A stretch of 45,736 nucleotides of DNA from positions 1-45,736 of the forward strand of contig JFBG01000075.1 of assembly GCA_000583135.1 (NCBI GenBank), in the 5' to 3' direction. A program made the position numbers and the translations under genes. The notes under the pieces are model-generated. The model was not told where the DNA came from, made no database searches, and was given only the letters and a program-made list of their open reading frames with translations. Shown here piece by piece: positions 8,232 to 17,054 of the stretch. Position 1 is the first letter of the stretch. Every line of letters starts with the position of its first letter. Source of the stretch: Thioalkalivibrio sp. HK1 (GTDB lineage: Bacteria > Pseudomonadota > Gammaproteobacteria > HK1).

Positions 8232-9644
8232 TCACTGCAGCCATTCGGAGACGGTGATCAGGTCCGCTTGGCTCAAGATCCCGGCGGCTTGGCGCAGTCG
8301 GATCATATCGTTGATGAAGTCGTAGCGCGCATTGGCCAAGTCCCGCCGGGCCTCGAAGAGATCGCGCTGGGCGTTGAGAACGTCCACCGAGGTTCTGGTG
8401 CCGACCTGAAAGCCGGTATCGACGGCCTCGCCCGCCACTTCGCTCGAGCGCACCGCCTGCATCAAGGCTTCGATCCGGGAAATGCCGGATCCGAGCCCGA
8501 GCCAAGCGGTACGGGTCTCGCGCTGGATGCGGCGACGCTCGCTCTCCAAGTCTTCAAGCGCTTTTCGGTGGAGATGGGTTTTTTCGCGCACGAGGGAGCG
8601 GGAAATCCCGCCGTCGTAAAGAGCGAACTCCAGTTGCACGCTCAGCCTCGTATTCGAATCGGAGCTGCTATCCAAATTGGATGATGATCCCCCGCCGTCG
8701 TAGCTCTCCCGATGCGTACCACTGGCGCTGATCACCGGTCGGCTGCTGCCGACCTGAACGCGCCTGATCTCGTCATGAGAGGTGCGCACGGCATGATCGG
8801 CGGCGATGAGGCGCAGGTTCTGCCTCAAGGCGACCTCGGTCCAGTGATCGATATCCGCAGGCACCGGGAGGGTCAACGAGATATCCCCCAAGCGCATGGG
8901 ATTTTCCACCGACTCCCCGCTCACCTCGCGCAGGGATTCGATGGCGGTGGCAAGATCGTTGTTGGCGCTCAAAAGGCGGGCATTGGCGAGATCGAAGCCC
9001 GCCTTGGCTTCCTCGACATCGGTGATCGCGATGAGGCCGACCTCGAAACGCTGCCGGCTTTGTTCGAGCTGCTGGGCGAAGGAGTCGAGCGTGGCTTGGG
9101 CGAAATCCACCCCGTCCTTCGCCCGCAGAACATCGAAGTAAAGACCGGTCACCCGCACGATCAAATCCTGGAAAGCCGCTTGGTAAAGGGCATCGGCGCG
9201 GGCGATGCGGCTATCGGCCTGTTCCAAGGCGATTTGCAACGATGGGCTGTAAATCGGCGCGGTGAGGCTGAAGAGCAGCCCGTAGGAGTCGGAGTTCGAG
9301 CTACTGGTGGTGGTGCGGTCGGGGTAGACATCCCGCGAGCGTTGCCTGCTGAAGTCGGCATTGGAACTGACCGTGAGTTTGGGCAGCAAGGCGGATTTCG
9401 CTTGGGGCCTTAGTTCTTGTGCCGCCCGATTCTCGGCGCCGGCGGCGAGGTAGACGGGATCGTTTTCCAGCGCCAGTTCGAAGGCGCGCATCAGACTATC
9501 GGCGGCGACCGGAAGGGTGGTGACCGCCGTCAGCGACAGGGCCTTGATCAAGGTCGCCAAGGCCTTGGCGATGCGCCCGCCTCCGACGAGAGCGCCGAAG
9601 GTCGTTGCATCACCTTTCGAAGGCGAGAGCGCAGCCCGAGTCAT
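8232..9644 (-). CDS. tolC: TolC family outer-membrane efflux/secretion channel
   Basis: 470 residues. A signal segment (ATLIKALSLTAVTTLPVAADS) precedes two repeats of the OEP fold: the first has AFELALENDPVYLAAGAENRA and LDSFAQQLEQSRQRFEVG, the second has EVALRQNLRLIAADHAVR and AVRSSEVAGEAVDTGFQVG. The latter ends in the family motif TRTSVDVLNAQRDLFEARRDLANARYD. It forms the trimeric tunnel for type I secretion and RND pumps; no partner inner-membrane genes are in this window. Its ATG overlaps the pcm stop as ATGA. This fixes the start, although the frame remains open far upstream. Confidence 0.93.
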   Translation of the reverse strand: MTRAALSPSKGDATTFGALVGGGRIAKALATLIKALSLTAVTTLPVAADSLMRAFELALENDPVYLAAGAENRAAQELRPQAKSALLPKLTVSSNADFSRQRSRDVYPDRTTTSSSNSDSYGLLFSLTAPIYSPSLQIALEQADSRIARADALYQAAFQDLIVRVTGLYFDVLRAKDGVDFAQATLDSFAQQLEQSRQRFEVGLIAITDVEEAKAGFDLANARLLSANNDLATAIESLREVSGESVENPMRLGDISLTLPVPADIDHWTEVALRQNLRLIAADHAVRTSHDEIRRVQVGSSRPVISASGTHRESYDGGGSSSNLDSSSDSNTRLSVQLEFALYDGGISRSLVREKTHLHRKALEDLESERRRIQRETRTAWLGLGSGISRIEALMQAVRSSEVAGEAVDTGFQVGTRTSVDVLNAQRDLFEARRDLANARYDFINDMIRLRQAAGILSQADLITVSEWLQ

Positions 9645-10300
9645 ATCGCGAAAGGCCGGGGTTCGGCGATCCCCGATAGCGGGGGCACGACCGTTTCGAA
9701 CAGGCTTTCCCTTAACCATTGTTGCTCTCCGCTTCGTTGAACGAGCAAGGCTTCCATGACCGGAGCGTTGCCGACGATGATGAAAAGTCGCCCCCCGATG
9801 GCCAGCTGCCGCTCGAATTCGACGACGGCTCCGGCGAAGGGAACCGAACCCCCGACCACGATGGCATCGAATCGCTCGCTCGAAGGCCATCCCCGGCTGC
9901 CGTCCCCGATTTCGACGGATGCATTGTCGACCTCGAATTCCGCAAGGGTTCGGCGCGCGTTCTCCGCCAGATTGGGACGAATTTCGATGCTGGTGACGTG
10001 GGATACGCTCGCCGCGAGCAGCCAAGTCAGAAATCCGCTACCGGTTCCGATCTCCAGCGCGCGCTCGTTGCCGGCGAGATGAAGCGCCTGCAGCAACTTG
10101 CCCTCGATCTTCGGCGGCAGCATGGTCTGATCTTCCCCGATGGGGATGGCGATATCGGCATAAGCCAGACCCCGCCAAGCCGGGGCCACGAAAGCGTCTC
10201 GGGGGGCGCGTTCCAGCAGATCGAGCACATTGCGATCCAGCACATCCCATGGGCGGATCTGCTGCTCGATCATATTCAAGCGGGCTTGTTCGAGATTCAT
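9641..10300 (-). CDS. pcm: Protein-L-isoaspartate O-methyltransferase
   Basis: 219 residues. NMIEQQIRPWDVLD is the alphaproteobacterial PCMT start. ALEIGTGSGFLTWLLA (about 80-95) is the SAM-binding motif I. HVTSIEIRPNLAENA and FDAIVVGGSV follow as motifs II and IV. It repairs isoaspartyl residues. A pcm-tolC pair with coupled translation is common in Alphaproteobacteria. The start at 10300 is chosen because the conserved domain begins there; the frame continues 90 nt further upstream. Confidence 0.92.
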   Translation of the reverse strand: MNLEQARLNMIEQQIRPWDVLDRNVLDLLERAPRDAFVAPAWRGLAYADIAIPIGEDQTMLPPKIEGKLLQALHLAGNERALEIGTGSGFLTWLLAASVSHVTSIEIRPNLAENARRTLAEFEVDNASVEIGDGSRGWPSSERFDAIVVGGSVPFAGAVVEFERQLAIGGRLFIIVGNAPVMEALLVQRSGEQQWLRESLFETVVPPLSGIAEPRPFAI

Positions 10301-10320
10301 CGTATCTTGTGAAGCGCTTG

Positions 10321-10572
10321 ATGGGATTTTTCGAAGATCCATGGTTTGGCATGGCGGATGGCATCGAAAAACCCGAAAGCGACTTTGCACAAGCCGCCCG
10401 GCTTTTCGAACGCCACAGGTGCACGCGGAAGAGCGATTCGAACGCGAGCGACAAGCGTGCAGCGAGAATTATACGAGCGATTATCGAGCGCAGACAGGAT
10501 CGGGCGTCGATCGATCTTCGAAAAAGCGAGCGGGGCGGCCTTTATCGAATGCTCGCCTTCGATGATCGATGA
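10321..10572 (+). CDS. Possible small hypothetical protein (83 aa)
   Basis: An open frame starting MGFFEDPWFGMADGIEKP and continuing with highly charged sequence. It lies in the 343-nt space between the divergent pcm start and the convergent dynamin-type gene. The first 30 residues look protein-like, but the rest is Arg/Asp/Ser-rich as expected from the local TCGAT-type base bias. There is no clear ribosome site and I recognise no family. The remainder of this interval (10573-10643) shows nothing else. Confidence 0.25.
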   Translation: MGFFEDPWFGMADGIEKPESDFAQAARLFERHRCTRKSDSNASDKRAARIIRAIIERRQDRASIDLRKSERGGLYRMLAFDDR

Positions 10573-10643
10573 CGTCGAAGCCCGGCACCTTCGCCCTCGA
10601 GATATCCCATCGGGGCATCGGGGCGTTCGATTCCCGCCCGATA

Positions 10644-12281
10644 TCAGACCCTTTCGACCGCCGAACCCGCAAGGGGCTTGCCCTCCAAGGCTCGCTCTTC
10701 GGATATCGCCTCTTCGGACTTGGCAGTCGGTTCGGCCGCCGATATCGTCTCAAGATCCTCAAACCCCGCTTTGCGATCATCGGGCTCGTGTTCGTCGCTT
10801 CGGTTTTGGCTCGTCCGGTTCGCAGGGTTTGCCGGTGCCGGACTTGCCGAGGTGCCGGAGGGGTCGGCGAAGCGATCGTTGATCTTCTGCACGAAGCGAT
10901 CCGCCTGCGCGATGATGTCCGCGATCCGCTCGCGCGCCTTTTTATTCCATCCCGCCGGCGATTGTCCGAAGATCGAGCGCCACGCCCGGGTATTGTGTTC
11001 GAAGCCGCGCGCGATCCACCCTTTCAATCGCTCATGACGGTCCTTGTTGCGCGCCAACCTTCGAAGGACGAAACGGGCCGCGAGCCGGCGTATGAAGAAA
11101 TGCGAATAAATCCCCGCCCCGGCGATCAGGATCGAGAGGATTCCGGCGATCCATCCATTGGCGATCAAGGGATCGAACCAAGGCGCCGAGAACAGCGCAT
11201 CGCCTCCCCAATAGCCTGCGGGGATCGTCCACAGCAAGAAGGCCAAGACGAGTAGCCCGAGCCCGATGCCTTCCGACCACAGCACCAGCCGTTTCCACAA
11301 CGCTTTGGCGGCGGCGATGGCCGGAATGGCTTGTCCCTCGATCTCCTTGGCGTTTTTTTCGAGTGCGCCGATGATGCGATAGAGGCGTTCGATCTCCACT
11401 TGGTGGATCCGCCGCCGGATATCGAGGGTATCCTCTTTGCATTTCGATTCGAAACGTCTTCGCACCTCCTCGTCTTCGATCGGCTGCGCCACCTCGGGGT
11501 TGTAGGTGCAATAGAAGCGTCCGGCGGTGAGCCCGGCTTGGGCGAGGGCGCGCTGCCAAGCGGCGAAGACATCCTCGGCGTTGTCCTCGCGGGCCGCGGT
11601 ATCGATCTGATTGAGGATATAAAGGAATTTATTGGAATCGGGCCGTTTGATGGTATCGCTGACGAGGTGGTTCAAGGTATCGGTCATCGCCCCGGGTTCG
11701 GGATGGCGGGCATCGAAGAACACCAGCACCAGATCGGAAAGATTGATGATGTGATCCGTGATCTGCAAGGTCGCGGTGCGCTGCGCATCGGCATCGAAAC
11801 CCGGAGAATCGATCAGGATCTTTCCCCTCAAAGCCTCGCTCTTGCAGGTCTTGAGCTGGAGATAGGCGTCGATCCGGCGGCCCTCGCCTTGGGAGACGCT
11901 CTCGATATCGTGACTGACCTTATAAAAGGGAAAGCGCGGATCGGAATCCAGTGCAACGCCGGGCAGGGTGCGAGAGGTATCGTCGGCGCCGAAGCAGATC
12001 ACCGTGAATTTATCGTCCACCGCTTGGTTGCCGGTGGTCTGCAAGGGACTTTGCAGGATATGGTTGATGAACGAGGATTTGCCCGAGGAAAAGGTCCCGA
12101 GCACCGTTACCAGCGGCCACCATGGAACTTGCGTTGCGAAGGAGTCGTCGCGGGGCAGGACTCCCAAGTCGTAGGCGACCTTGTCCAGCGTGCGAAAACA
12201 CCTCACGACATCGAGCAGCAGGGGGTTTTCCCGTTCGAGGTGCGCTTCCAAGGTCGTGATGCGTTGATTGATCGATGACAT
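10644..12281 (-). CDS. Dynamin-like large GTPase, membrane-anchored
   Basis: 545 residues. G1 P-loop GTFSSGKSS (62-70), G2 Thr in KFTVI (about 93), G3 DSPG (158-161) and G4 NQID (224-227) give a complete GTPase of the dynamin/EHD superfamily. A helical stalk follows, then two hydrophobic segments (about 337-355 and 376-396), where a paddle or hairpin would insert in the membrane, then a second amphipathic helical part. The last 60 residues are disordered (Ser/Asn/Glu-rich). Bacterial dynamins remodel or repair membranes; the specific role here is unknown. MSSINQ is chosen as start because GGAG lies 8 nt upstream. The gene is single; many bacterial dynamins come in pairs. Confidence 0.82.
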   Translation of the reverse strand: MSSINQRITTLEAHLERENPLLLDVVRCFRTLDKVAYDLGVLPRDDSFATQVPWWPLVTVLGTFSSGKSSFINHILQSPLQTTGNQAVDDKFTVICFGADDTSRTLPGVALDSDPRFPFYKVSHDIESVSQGEGRRIDAYLQLKTCKSEALRGKILIDSPGFDADAQRTATLQITDHIINLSDLVLVFFDARHPEPGAMTDTLNHLVSDTIKRPDSNKFLYILNQIDTAAREDNAEDVFAAWQRALAQAGLTAGRFYCTYNPEVAQPIEDEEVRRRFESKCKEDTLDIRRRIHQVEIERLYRIIGALEKNAKEIEGQAIPAIAAAKALWKRLVLWSEGIGLGLLVLAFLLWTIPAGYWGGDALFSAPWFDPLIANGWIAGILSILIAGAGIYSHFFIRRLAARFVLRRLARNKDRHERLKGWIARGFEHNTRAWRSIFGQSPAGWNKKARERIADIIAQADRFVQKINDRFADPSGTSASPAPANPANRTSQNRSDEHEPDDRKAGFEDLETISAAEPTAKSEEAISEERALEGKPLAGSAVERV

Positions 12282-12343
12282 GGCAGCCTCCGGCAGCGGT
12301 CGATTCAAAGTCTACCACCTGCGGGCGATCGGCTTTGAATGTT

Positions 12344-12371
12344 CACGGGGATCCATCGCCGGATCCTCGTG
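12344..12371. terminator. Hairpin between moaC and the dynamin-like gene
   Basis: Arms 12344-12354 and 12361-12371 pair at 10 of 11 positions (CACGGGGATCC with GGATCCTCGTG) around a 6-nt loop. No U-run follows. An independent 8-bp inverted repeat ATTCAAAG/CTTTGAAT (12303-12310 and 12333-12340) lies nearer the dynamin start. Terminator or leader structure; function not shown. Confidence 0.35.
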
Positions 12372-12424
12372 GAAATTCCGTCATCCGCGCTCTCGGGTGG
12401 GCGGGTTGACGAGCGGGCTTTCAA

Positions 12425-12985
12425 CTATCTTCCTTCCTCGGGCTCATATCCGGGACCGACCCAATGCCCCGATCGCCCCCCGCGTTTTTCGACCAGGCGC
12501 ACCGACTCGATGACCATGCCTCGATCGACCGCCTTGCACATGTCGTAGACCGTCAGCAACGCCGCTTGGACGGCATTGAGGGCCTCCATCTCCACCCCGG
12601 TCGCCCCGACGGTTTCCGCCCGCGCCCGACAGCGCACCCGTTTTTGCCCCGCATCCGGTTCGAGATCGACCTCGACCCTCGTCAAGGCGATCGAATGGCA
12701 AAGCGGAATCGTTTCCGAGGTGCGTTTCGCGGCCATGATCCCGGCCAATCGGGCGATGCCGATCACATCGCCTTTGCGGTGCTCCCCGGAGACGATCATC
12801 CCCAAGGTCGCCGCTTGCATGCGAATATCGCCTTGCGCCACCGCCACTCGGCGGGTGGCGGGTTTTTCCCCGATATCCACCATTCGCGCCCGTCCTTGGG
12901 CATCGAAATGGGTCAACTCGCCGGAGTCGTCGCTTGCCGATCGACTGTTCGGTGTATCGGCGATGCAGGTATCGGGTTCGTTCAT
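12425..12985 (-). CDS. moaC: Cyclic pyranopterin monophosphate synthase
   Basis: 186 residues. A 20-residue polar leader precedes [19 protein letters not shown], the normal MoaC start. [15 protein letters not shown] carries the active-site His and [12 protein letters not shown] the conserved Asp/Lys pair; [17 protein letters not shown] is the dimer/active-site helix. MoaC makes cyclic pyranopterin monophosphate in molybdenum cofactor synthesis. Its ATG overlaps the stop of the tcuB-like gene as ATGA, so its translation depends on that gene. No other moa/moe gene is seen nearby. The 40-residue extension at the N-terminus is longer than usual. Confidence 0.94.
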   Translation of the reverse strand: MNEPDTCIADTPNSRSASDDSGELTHFDAQGRARMVDIGEKPATRRVAVAQGDIRMQAATLGMIVSGEHRKGDVIGIARLAGIMAAKRTSETIPLCHSIALTRVEVDLEPDAGQKRVRCRARAETVGATGVEMEALNAVQAALLTVYDMCKAVDRGMVIESVRLVEKRGGRSGHWVGPGYEPEEGR

Positions 12986-14130
12986 GATCGATCTCTTTTC
13001 GAAGGAACGCCAAGATCTGTCCCCGCAAGCGCCTTGCCCGCTCGGGATTCCATCGCAAAGACGATCAAAGCGATCGAACGGTAAAAACCATGCACGAATT
13101 TCCCCCAGGGCATCAGCAGGAAAAGCGTCATGACAAACCCCAAATGGAGGCAAAGAACGATCCCCATCGAAGGCGTATCGCGCACCGCCATCAGGGCCAA
13201 GCCGCTGGCGCTCACGAGGATCAGCAAGATCGAAAAGGCGCTCCCCGTGCCGCGGGAGCCCTCTTTCGGCTTCGTATTCGGATCGACCCTCGCTTTGAGG
13301 ATCAGCAGCCCCGCCGGGCCGATCAGCAATCCGATCCCGCCGAGGGTGCCCAGGATCTTCGGAGCGCTGATGAAACCGTAAGGCGCCGGCAGGTCGAGGC
13401 CGTAGTGCATCAAGGTACCGGCGCAGGTGGCGGCAAAGCAGAGCATGAATCCCCAAAAACCGAAGTGGTGGAGGGTTCGGCGGAGCGTCGACGGGCGTTG
13501 GCTCGGCCAAGTGCAGCCCTGACCCGCCCCGCCGCCGAGGTATCTAAGGCTCAGCCCATCTCGAATGCCCTGCAGGATATGGGAAAGATCGATCCTCGCC
13601 GATGCGGGCAACGAAAGGCCTTTGTGGAAACTGCGAATCGACAAGATGAGGGCTGTCATCAAAAAGACGGCGGCGGCGCCGAAAACGCTGACCATCGTGC
13701 CATGCGATATCACGCCATAAAAGGAATCGAGATGGTGTTCGAAGAGCGCACCGCCACCACCTGAGATGGCGGTGGGAACGATGAAGGCGACGATCGAGAT
13801 CAGCGACAAGACGATTGTCGCCAAGCCGCTCTTTTGGAGCGCAAAACGCATGAATCCGGGCCGGATATGACGCATCCGACCATTGCGACGCAGCTCGGTC
13901 ATCACCGCCGGGATATTGACATCGAAGGCATGCGGGGCGGCGTATTGGCAGTGGTGGTAGCAGGCGCCGCAGTCATGGCAAAGATTGGATAGATAGTCCA
14001 AGGTCTCGGCGTTGAATTCCAAGCGCGAAGTCATGGCCTTGAACAGCGCGCAATGCCCCTCGCAATAGCGACAGGCATTGCAGATGCTCATGACCCTCGC
14101 TCCCTCGTCGATCAGTGCTTGCGCTTGCAT
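12982..14130 (-). CDS. tcuB: TcuB/CitB-type Fe-S membrane oxidoreductase
   Basis: 382 residues. Two 4Fe-4S-type clusters come first: Cys17, 20, 23, 27 ([11 protein letters not shown]) and Cys51, 54, 57, 61 ([11 protein letters not shown]). About six hydrophobic segments follow with a short loop between, as in TcuB of tricarballylate use, which reoxidises the FAD enzyme TcuA and passes electrons to the quinone pool (family knowledge). No tcuA lies in the window; the partner is unknown. The gene overlaps moaC by 4 nt. AGGAGG is 16 nt upstream of the ATG, farther than ideal, but there is no in-frame alternative start closer to it. Confidence 0.85.
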   Translation of the reverse strand: MQAQALIDEGARVMSICNACRYCEGHCALFKAMTSRLEFNAETLDYLSNLCHDCGACYHHCQYAAPHAFDVNIPAVMTELRRNGRMRHIRPGFMRFALQKSGLATIVLSLISIVAFIVPTAISGGGGALFEHHLDSFYGVISHGTMVSVFGAAAVFLMTALILSIRSFHKGLSLPASARIDLSHILQGIRDGLSLRYLGGGAGQGCTWPSQRPSTLRRTLHHFGFWGFMLCFAATCAGTLMHYGLDLPAPYGFISAPKILGTLGGIGLLIGPAGLLILKARVDPNTKPKEGSRGTGSAFSILLILVSASGLALMAVRDTPSMGIVLCLHLGFVMTLFLLMPWGKFVHGFYRSIALIVFAMESRAGKALAGTDLGVPSKRDRS

Positions 14131-14202
14131 CGGCGGTTGTCGAAAACCTCCTCGTTCTCGAAATTCGTCTATGGATCGGTTCGATCCCTCGGGTCGAATC
14201 GC

Positions 14203-15315
14203 CTAAGGGGTGTTCGAACCGACGGGAAAGCGAGCGGGGGCGAGATGCTCGCCCCCGCTCCCCTTTTCAGCGGATTCGATATTGGAGGGCGAGACGATGC
14301 GCCGCCCGCTGTCGTGATCGAAAAAATGCATCCGGCGATGATCCGCCGCAAAGCCCAAGGTCTGGCCGGGGGCCGCGCTCGGCTTGCTATCGAGTTTGGC
14401 GACGAAGTCGTTCCCGCTCTCGCCGATCAGATGGACGAGAACATATTCCCCGAGTTCCTCGACCAGCTCCAAGCGACCCTCGATCAAAGCCCTCTCGCCA
14501 TCGGCGGGCTGCAAGTGCTCGGGTCGAATTCCCAAAGTCGCCGCCGAGTCCGATACCAAGGGGGGAGGGTTCGTTAGGCTATCGGGGCCGAAGAAATTCA
14601 TCTTGGGGCTGCCGATGAAGCGAGCGACGAAGGCATTGGCGGGGAAGTCGTAGAGTTCGATCGGCGTTCCGACCTGCTCGATGCGGCCATCTCGCAGAAC
14701 CACGATGCGATCCGCCAAGGTCATCGCCTCGACCTGATCGTGGGTGACGTAAATCATCGTGGATTCGAGCCGCCGGTGCAATCGCGCGATTTCAAGGCGG
14801 GTTTGAACCCTCAACGCCGCATCGAGATTCGACAGCGGTTCGTCGAAGAGGAATATTTCGGGATCCCGAACGATGGCGCGTCCGATCGCCACCCGCTGAC
14901 GCTGCCCGCCCGAGAGATGCCGGGGGCGGCGATCGAGCAGATCCTGGATCTGCAAGGCGTCGGCCGCCTCCCTCACCCGGCGATCGATCTCCTCTTTCGG
15001 CGTTTTCGCCTGTTTGAGGCCGAAAGCCATATTCGAGTAGACCGATAGATGCGGATAGAGTGCGTAGGTTTGAAAGACCATCGAGACCCCGCGCTTCGAC
15101 GGAGCGATATCGTTGACATTGCGTCCGGCGATCTCCACGCTCCCGGCGCTCACATCCTCGAGCCCGGCGATCATCCGCAGTAAGGTGGATTTTCCGCAGC
15201 CCGAGGGACCGACGAAGACCACGAATTCCCCGTCGTCGATATCGAGATCGATGCCATGCACGATCTCGACATCGCCGTAACTCTTGCGCAGATCGCGTAG
15301 TTTCAGATCGGCCAT
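14203..15315 (-). CDS. Sugar ABC transporter ATPase (UgpC/MalK type), locus A
   Basis: 370 residues. Walker [13 protein letters not shown]-loop [11 protein letters not shown], signature [14 protein letters not shown], Walker [13 protein letters not shown] and the switch His in YVTHDQ are all present, then a C-terminal TOBE/MalK regulatory domain ([19 protein letters not shown]). It energises the permeases of locus A, or possibly several importers. The start overlaps the end of the polyol dehydrogenase gene by 13 nt. The protein should end near FDHDSGRRI, as its paralogue at 37682 does at FDPETGLRLR. Instead it has about 28 extra residues that run through a perfect hairpin (14232-14260). See findings. 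Confidence 0.92.
   Translation of the reverse strand: MADLKLRDLRKSYGDVEIVHGIDLDIDDGEFVVFVGPSGCGKSTLLRMIAGLEDVSAGSVEIAGRNVNDIAPSKRGVSMVFQTYALYPHLSVYSNMAFGLKQAKTPKEEIDRRVREAADALQIQDLLDRRPRHLSGGQRQRVAIGRAIVRDPEIFLFDEPLSNLDAALRVQTRLEIARLHRRLESTMIYVTHDQVEAMTLADRIVVLRDGRIEQVGTPIELYDFPANAFVARFIGSPKMNFFGPDSLTNPPPLVSDSAATLGIRPEHLQPADGERALIEGRLELVEELGEYVLVHLIGESGNDFVAKLDSKPSAAPGQTLGFAADHRRMHFFDHDSGRRIVSPSNIESAEKGSGGEHLAPARFPVGSNTP
14232..14260. terminator. Perfect 13-bp hairpin inside the 3' end of the ATPase gene
   Basis: GAGCGGGGGCGAG (14232-14244) and its exact complement (14248-14260) with an ATG loop. On the minus strand it is followed by GCTTTCCC. It looks like a former intrinsic terminator or 3' stabilising structure that is now translated. 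Confidence 0.55.
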
Positions 15316-16721
15316 CTTTTTTCCGTTTTTTCGATAGCGGATTGCAAGCAGGTCGCAAATTCCGGGTGGCGTTGTCCGATATCGCCCCAAAGCCCGGGTG
15401 CGGCGGCGAAATCCCGCGCATCGTCGAGGAGGGGGGCGAGCGAGGCGAGATTCGGTTCGTGATAGGCGATATGCGATTTTCCGGCCAACGATCGACGAGC
15501 GAAATGATACCAAGCGGCGATCGAGGCGATGGCATGTTCGGGCAGATGCCCCCGATCGAATGCGTCGACGACGGTGGGCATCACGAAAATCGGGAACTTG
15601 GCATAGCCGTCGGCGCAGATCCGTTCGAGGCGATCCCCGATCGCCCGATTGCCGAAGCGCTCCTCGATTCGATCCCGATACGCCTTTCGGTCGAAAGGGA
15701 GATCGTCGGGAAGACCGGGCAACACTTCCCGATCGATGAAGTTGCGAAAATGAGCGGCATGAATCGGATCTCGCATGACCTCGTCGAATCGATCATAGCC
15801 ATCCAACGCCCCGAAATAGCAAAGCGCGGTATGGGCTCCGTTGAGCACCCGAATCTTGGTTTCCTCGAAAGCGGCGACGCTCGGAACGATCTCGACTTCG
15901 ACCCGATTCAAATCGGGAAAAGGGCCGGCGAAGCGATCCTCCAAGACCCATTGCTTGAACGATTCGGCATGGATCGGATGATATCCTGCCTCATCGAAGG
16001 CTTCGGTGCATTCCAAGACGAGTTCGGGGGTCGTTTTGGGGGTGATGCGATCCACCATCGCATTGGGGAATCGGGCATTGGCACGGATCCATTGCGCCGA
16101 TTCGCGCTCACCCGCCATCTCGAGATAGCGCATCAGATTTTCCCGCAGCATATCCCCGTTACCGCGGATATTGTCGCAGCAAAGGACGGTGATCGGCCCG
16201 CCCTTCGCCCTCATTCTCCGCCCCAGCGCCGCTGCCAAAAAAGCGTAGATGGTGCGTTTTTCACCGCCGCTCGTTTCCGAGCGGATCGCCGGATGCTCCT
16301 CATCGAGCCCCCCGTCCTTATCGAGGCAATAACCGCTTTCGCTCACCGTGCTCGAAATGATGTGCACGTCTTTCGATGAGACGGATTCCTCGGCATATTC
16401 CGGATCGACGCTCCAATCCCGAAAATCCAGATGGGATCGCACCTTGCGAAATCCCGTGCCCCCATCGGGATCCATGGTCTTCAACACATAACCCTTCGAG
16501 GCATGGCCCTTCGAACTTCGGCGGAAGACTTCGAAACCCTCGCTATCGGCGGCCCGCAGATTGACCGCGCAGATCCCCCATCTCAGATCCCCCGACGCCT
16601 GCATGTACTCGTCGATATATTCGGCCAGATGGGCGCGATGAAAAGCCCCGAACCCCAAATGGACGATCCCGATCCGACAGCGCGATCTTGGGTAGTCAGT
16701 CTCTTCGAGCCGAGGTCCCAT
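15303..16721 (-). CDS. Mannitol dehydrogenase-family polyol dehydrogenase
   Basis: 472 residues, the normal length of the long-chain polyol dehydrogenase family (mannitol, arabinitol, fructuronate reductase). [21 protein letters not shown] is the N-terminal NAD-binding region. [20 protein letters not shown] and [11 protein letters not shown] are core blocks. [18 protein letters not shown] holds the catalytic Lys and the Asn/His pair. The substrate is likely a hexitol or uronate; mannitol to fructose is one choice. AAGGA stands upstream of the ATG. It is separated from the alpha-galactosidase by 333 nt, so it may have its own promoter, and overlaps the ATPase by 13 nt. Confidence 0.9.
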   Translation of the reverse strand: MGPRLEETDYPRSRCRIGIVHLGFGAFHRAHLAEYIDEYMQASGDLRWGICAVNLRAADSEGFEVFRRSSKGHASKGYVLKTMDPDGGTGFRKVRSHLDFRDWSVDPEYAEESVSSKDVHIISSTVSESGYCLDKDGGLDEEHPAIRSETSGGEKRTIYAFLAAALGRRMRAKGGPITVLCCDNIRGNGDMLRENLMRYLEMAGERESAQWIRANARFPNAMVDRITPKTTPELVLECTEAFDEAGYHPIHAESFKQWVLEDRFAGPFPDLNRVEVEIVPSVAAFEETKIRVLNGAHTALCYFGALDGYDRFDEVMRDPIHAAHFRNFIDREVLPGLPDDLPFDRKAYRDRIEERFGNRAIGDRLERICADGYAKFPIFVMPTVVDAFDRGHLPEHAIASIAAWYHFARRSLAGKSHIAYHEPNLASLAPLLDDARDFAAAPGLWGDIGQRHPEFATCLQSAIEKTEKRWPI

Positions 16722-17054
16722 GATTTGACGATCCTTATCGAAAAAATGGCAAGCAAGGAAGGAAGCGGGACTCGATGATTCGCCGTCGAAGCGCCGAGCA
16801 CCGAAATAACGATAAACACCGGATTCATCCCGGGATCACTCTTGACCATGCATACCGTGGCGTATTCGAAGTATATCAAGACATCCCATATCGAGATCGG
16901 CCCCAAGGAGCGTCGCCCGAGGACCATCGAACGCTCTCTACCACCTCATCTCCAAGGCTATCGGTACGGTTCCGGGTTAAGGTTGCGGTGGTTTTCGGAC
17001 CGGCGATGGCGGAAAAACCGAAGGGAAGAGGGGGCAAGGGCGCTCCTTGGAGGA
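16722..17054. other. Gap between polyol dehydrogenase and alpha-galactosidase
   Basis: No convincing gene. A short AT-richer part (16735-16870) upstream of the dehydrogenase may hold its promoter, with a 10-bp palindrome ATCCCGGGAT near 16834. Close to the alpha-galactosidase stop a small CAAGG/CCTTG stem (about 17037-17051) may be a weak terminator. Frames in this interval look like noise. Confidence 0.4.

Noticed and set aside
8268..9413. Long plus-strand frames opposite tolC
   Set aside because: They mirror the intact tolC frame, have no recognisable domain or ribosome site, and result from the high GC of the third codon positions.
9645..10025. N-terminal extension that would make TolC 597 residues
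   Set aside because: The added part overlaps pcm in another frame and is Arg-rich noise; the ATGA junction at 9641-9644 gives a better start.
11331..12278. Long plus-strand frame opposite the dynamin-like gene
   Set aside because: Antisense shadow of a clear GTPase with all motifs on the minus strand.
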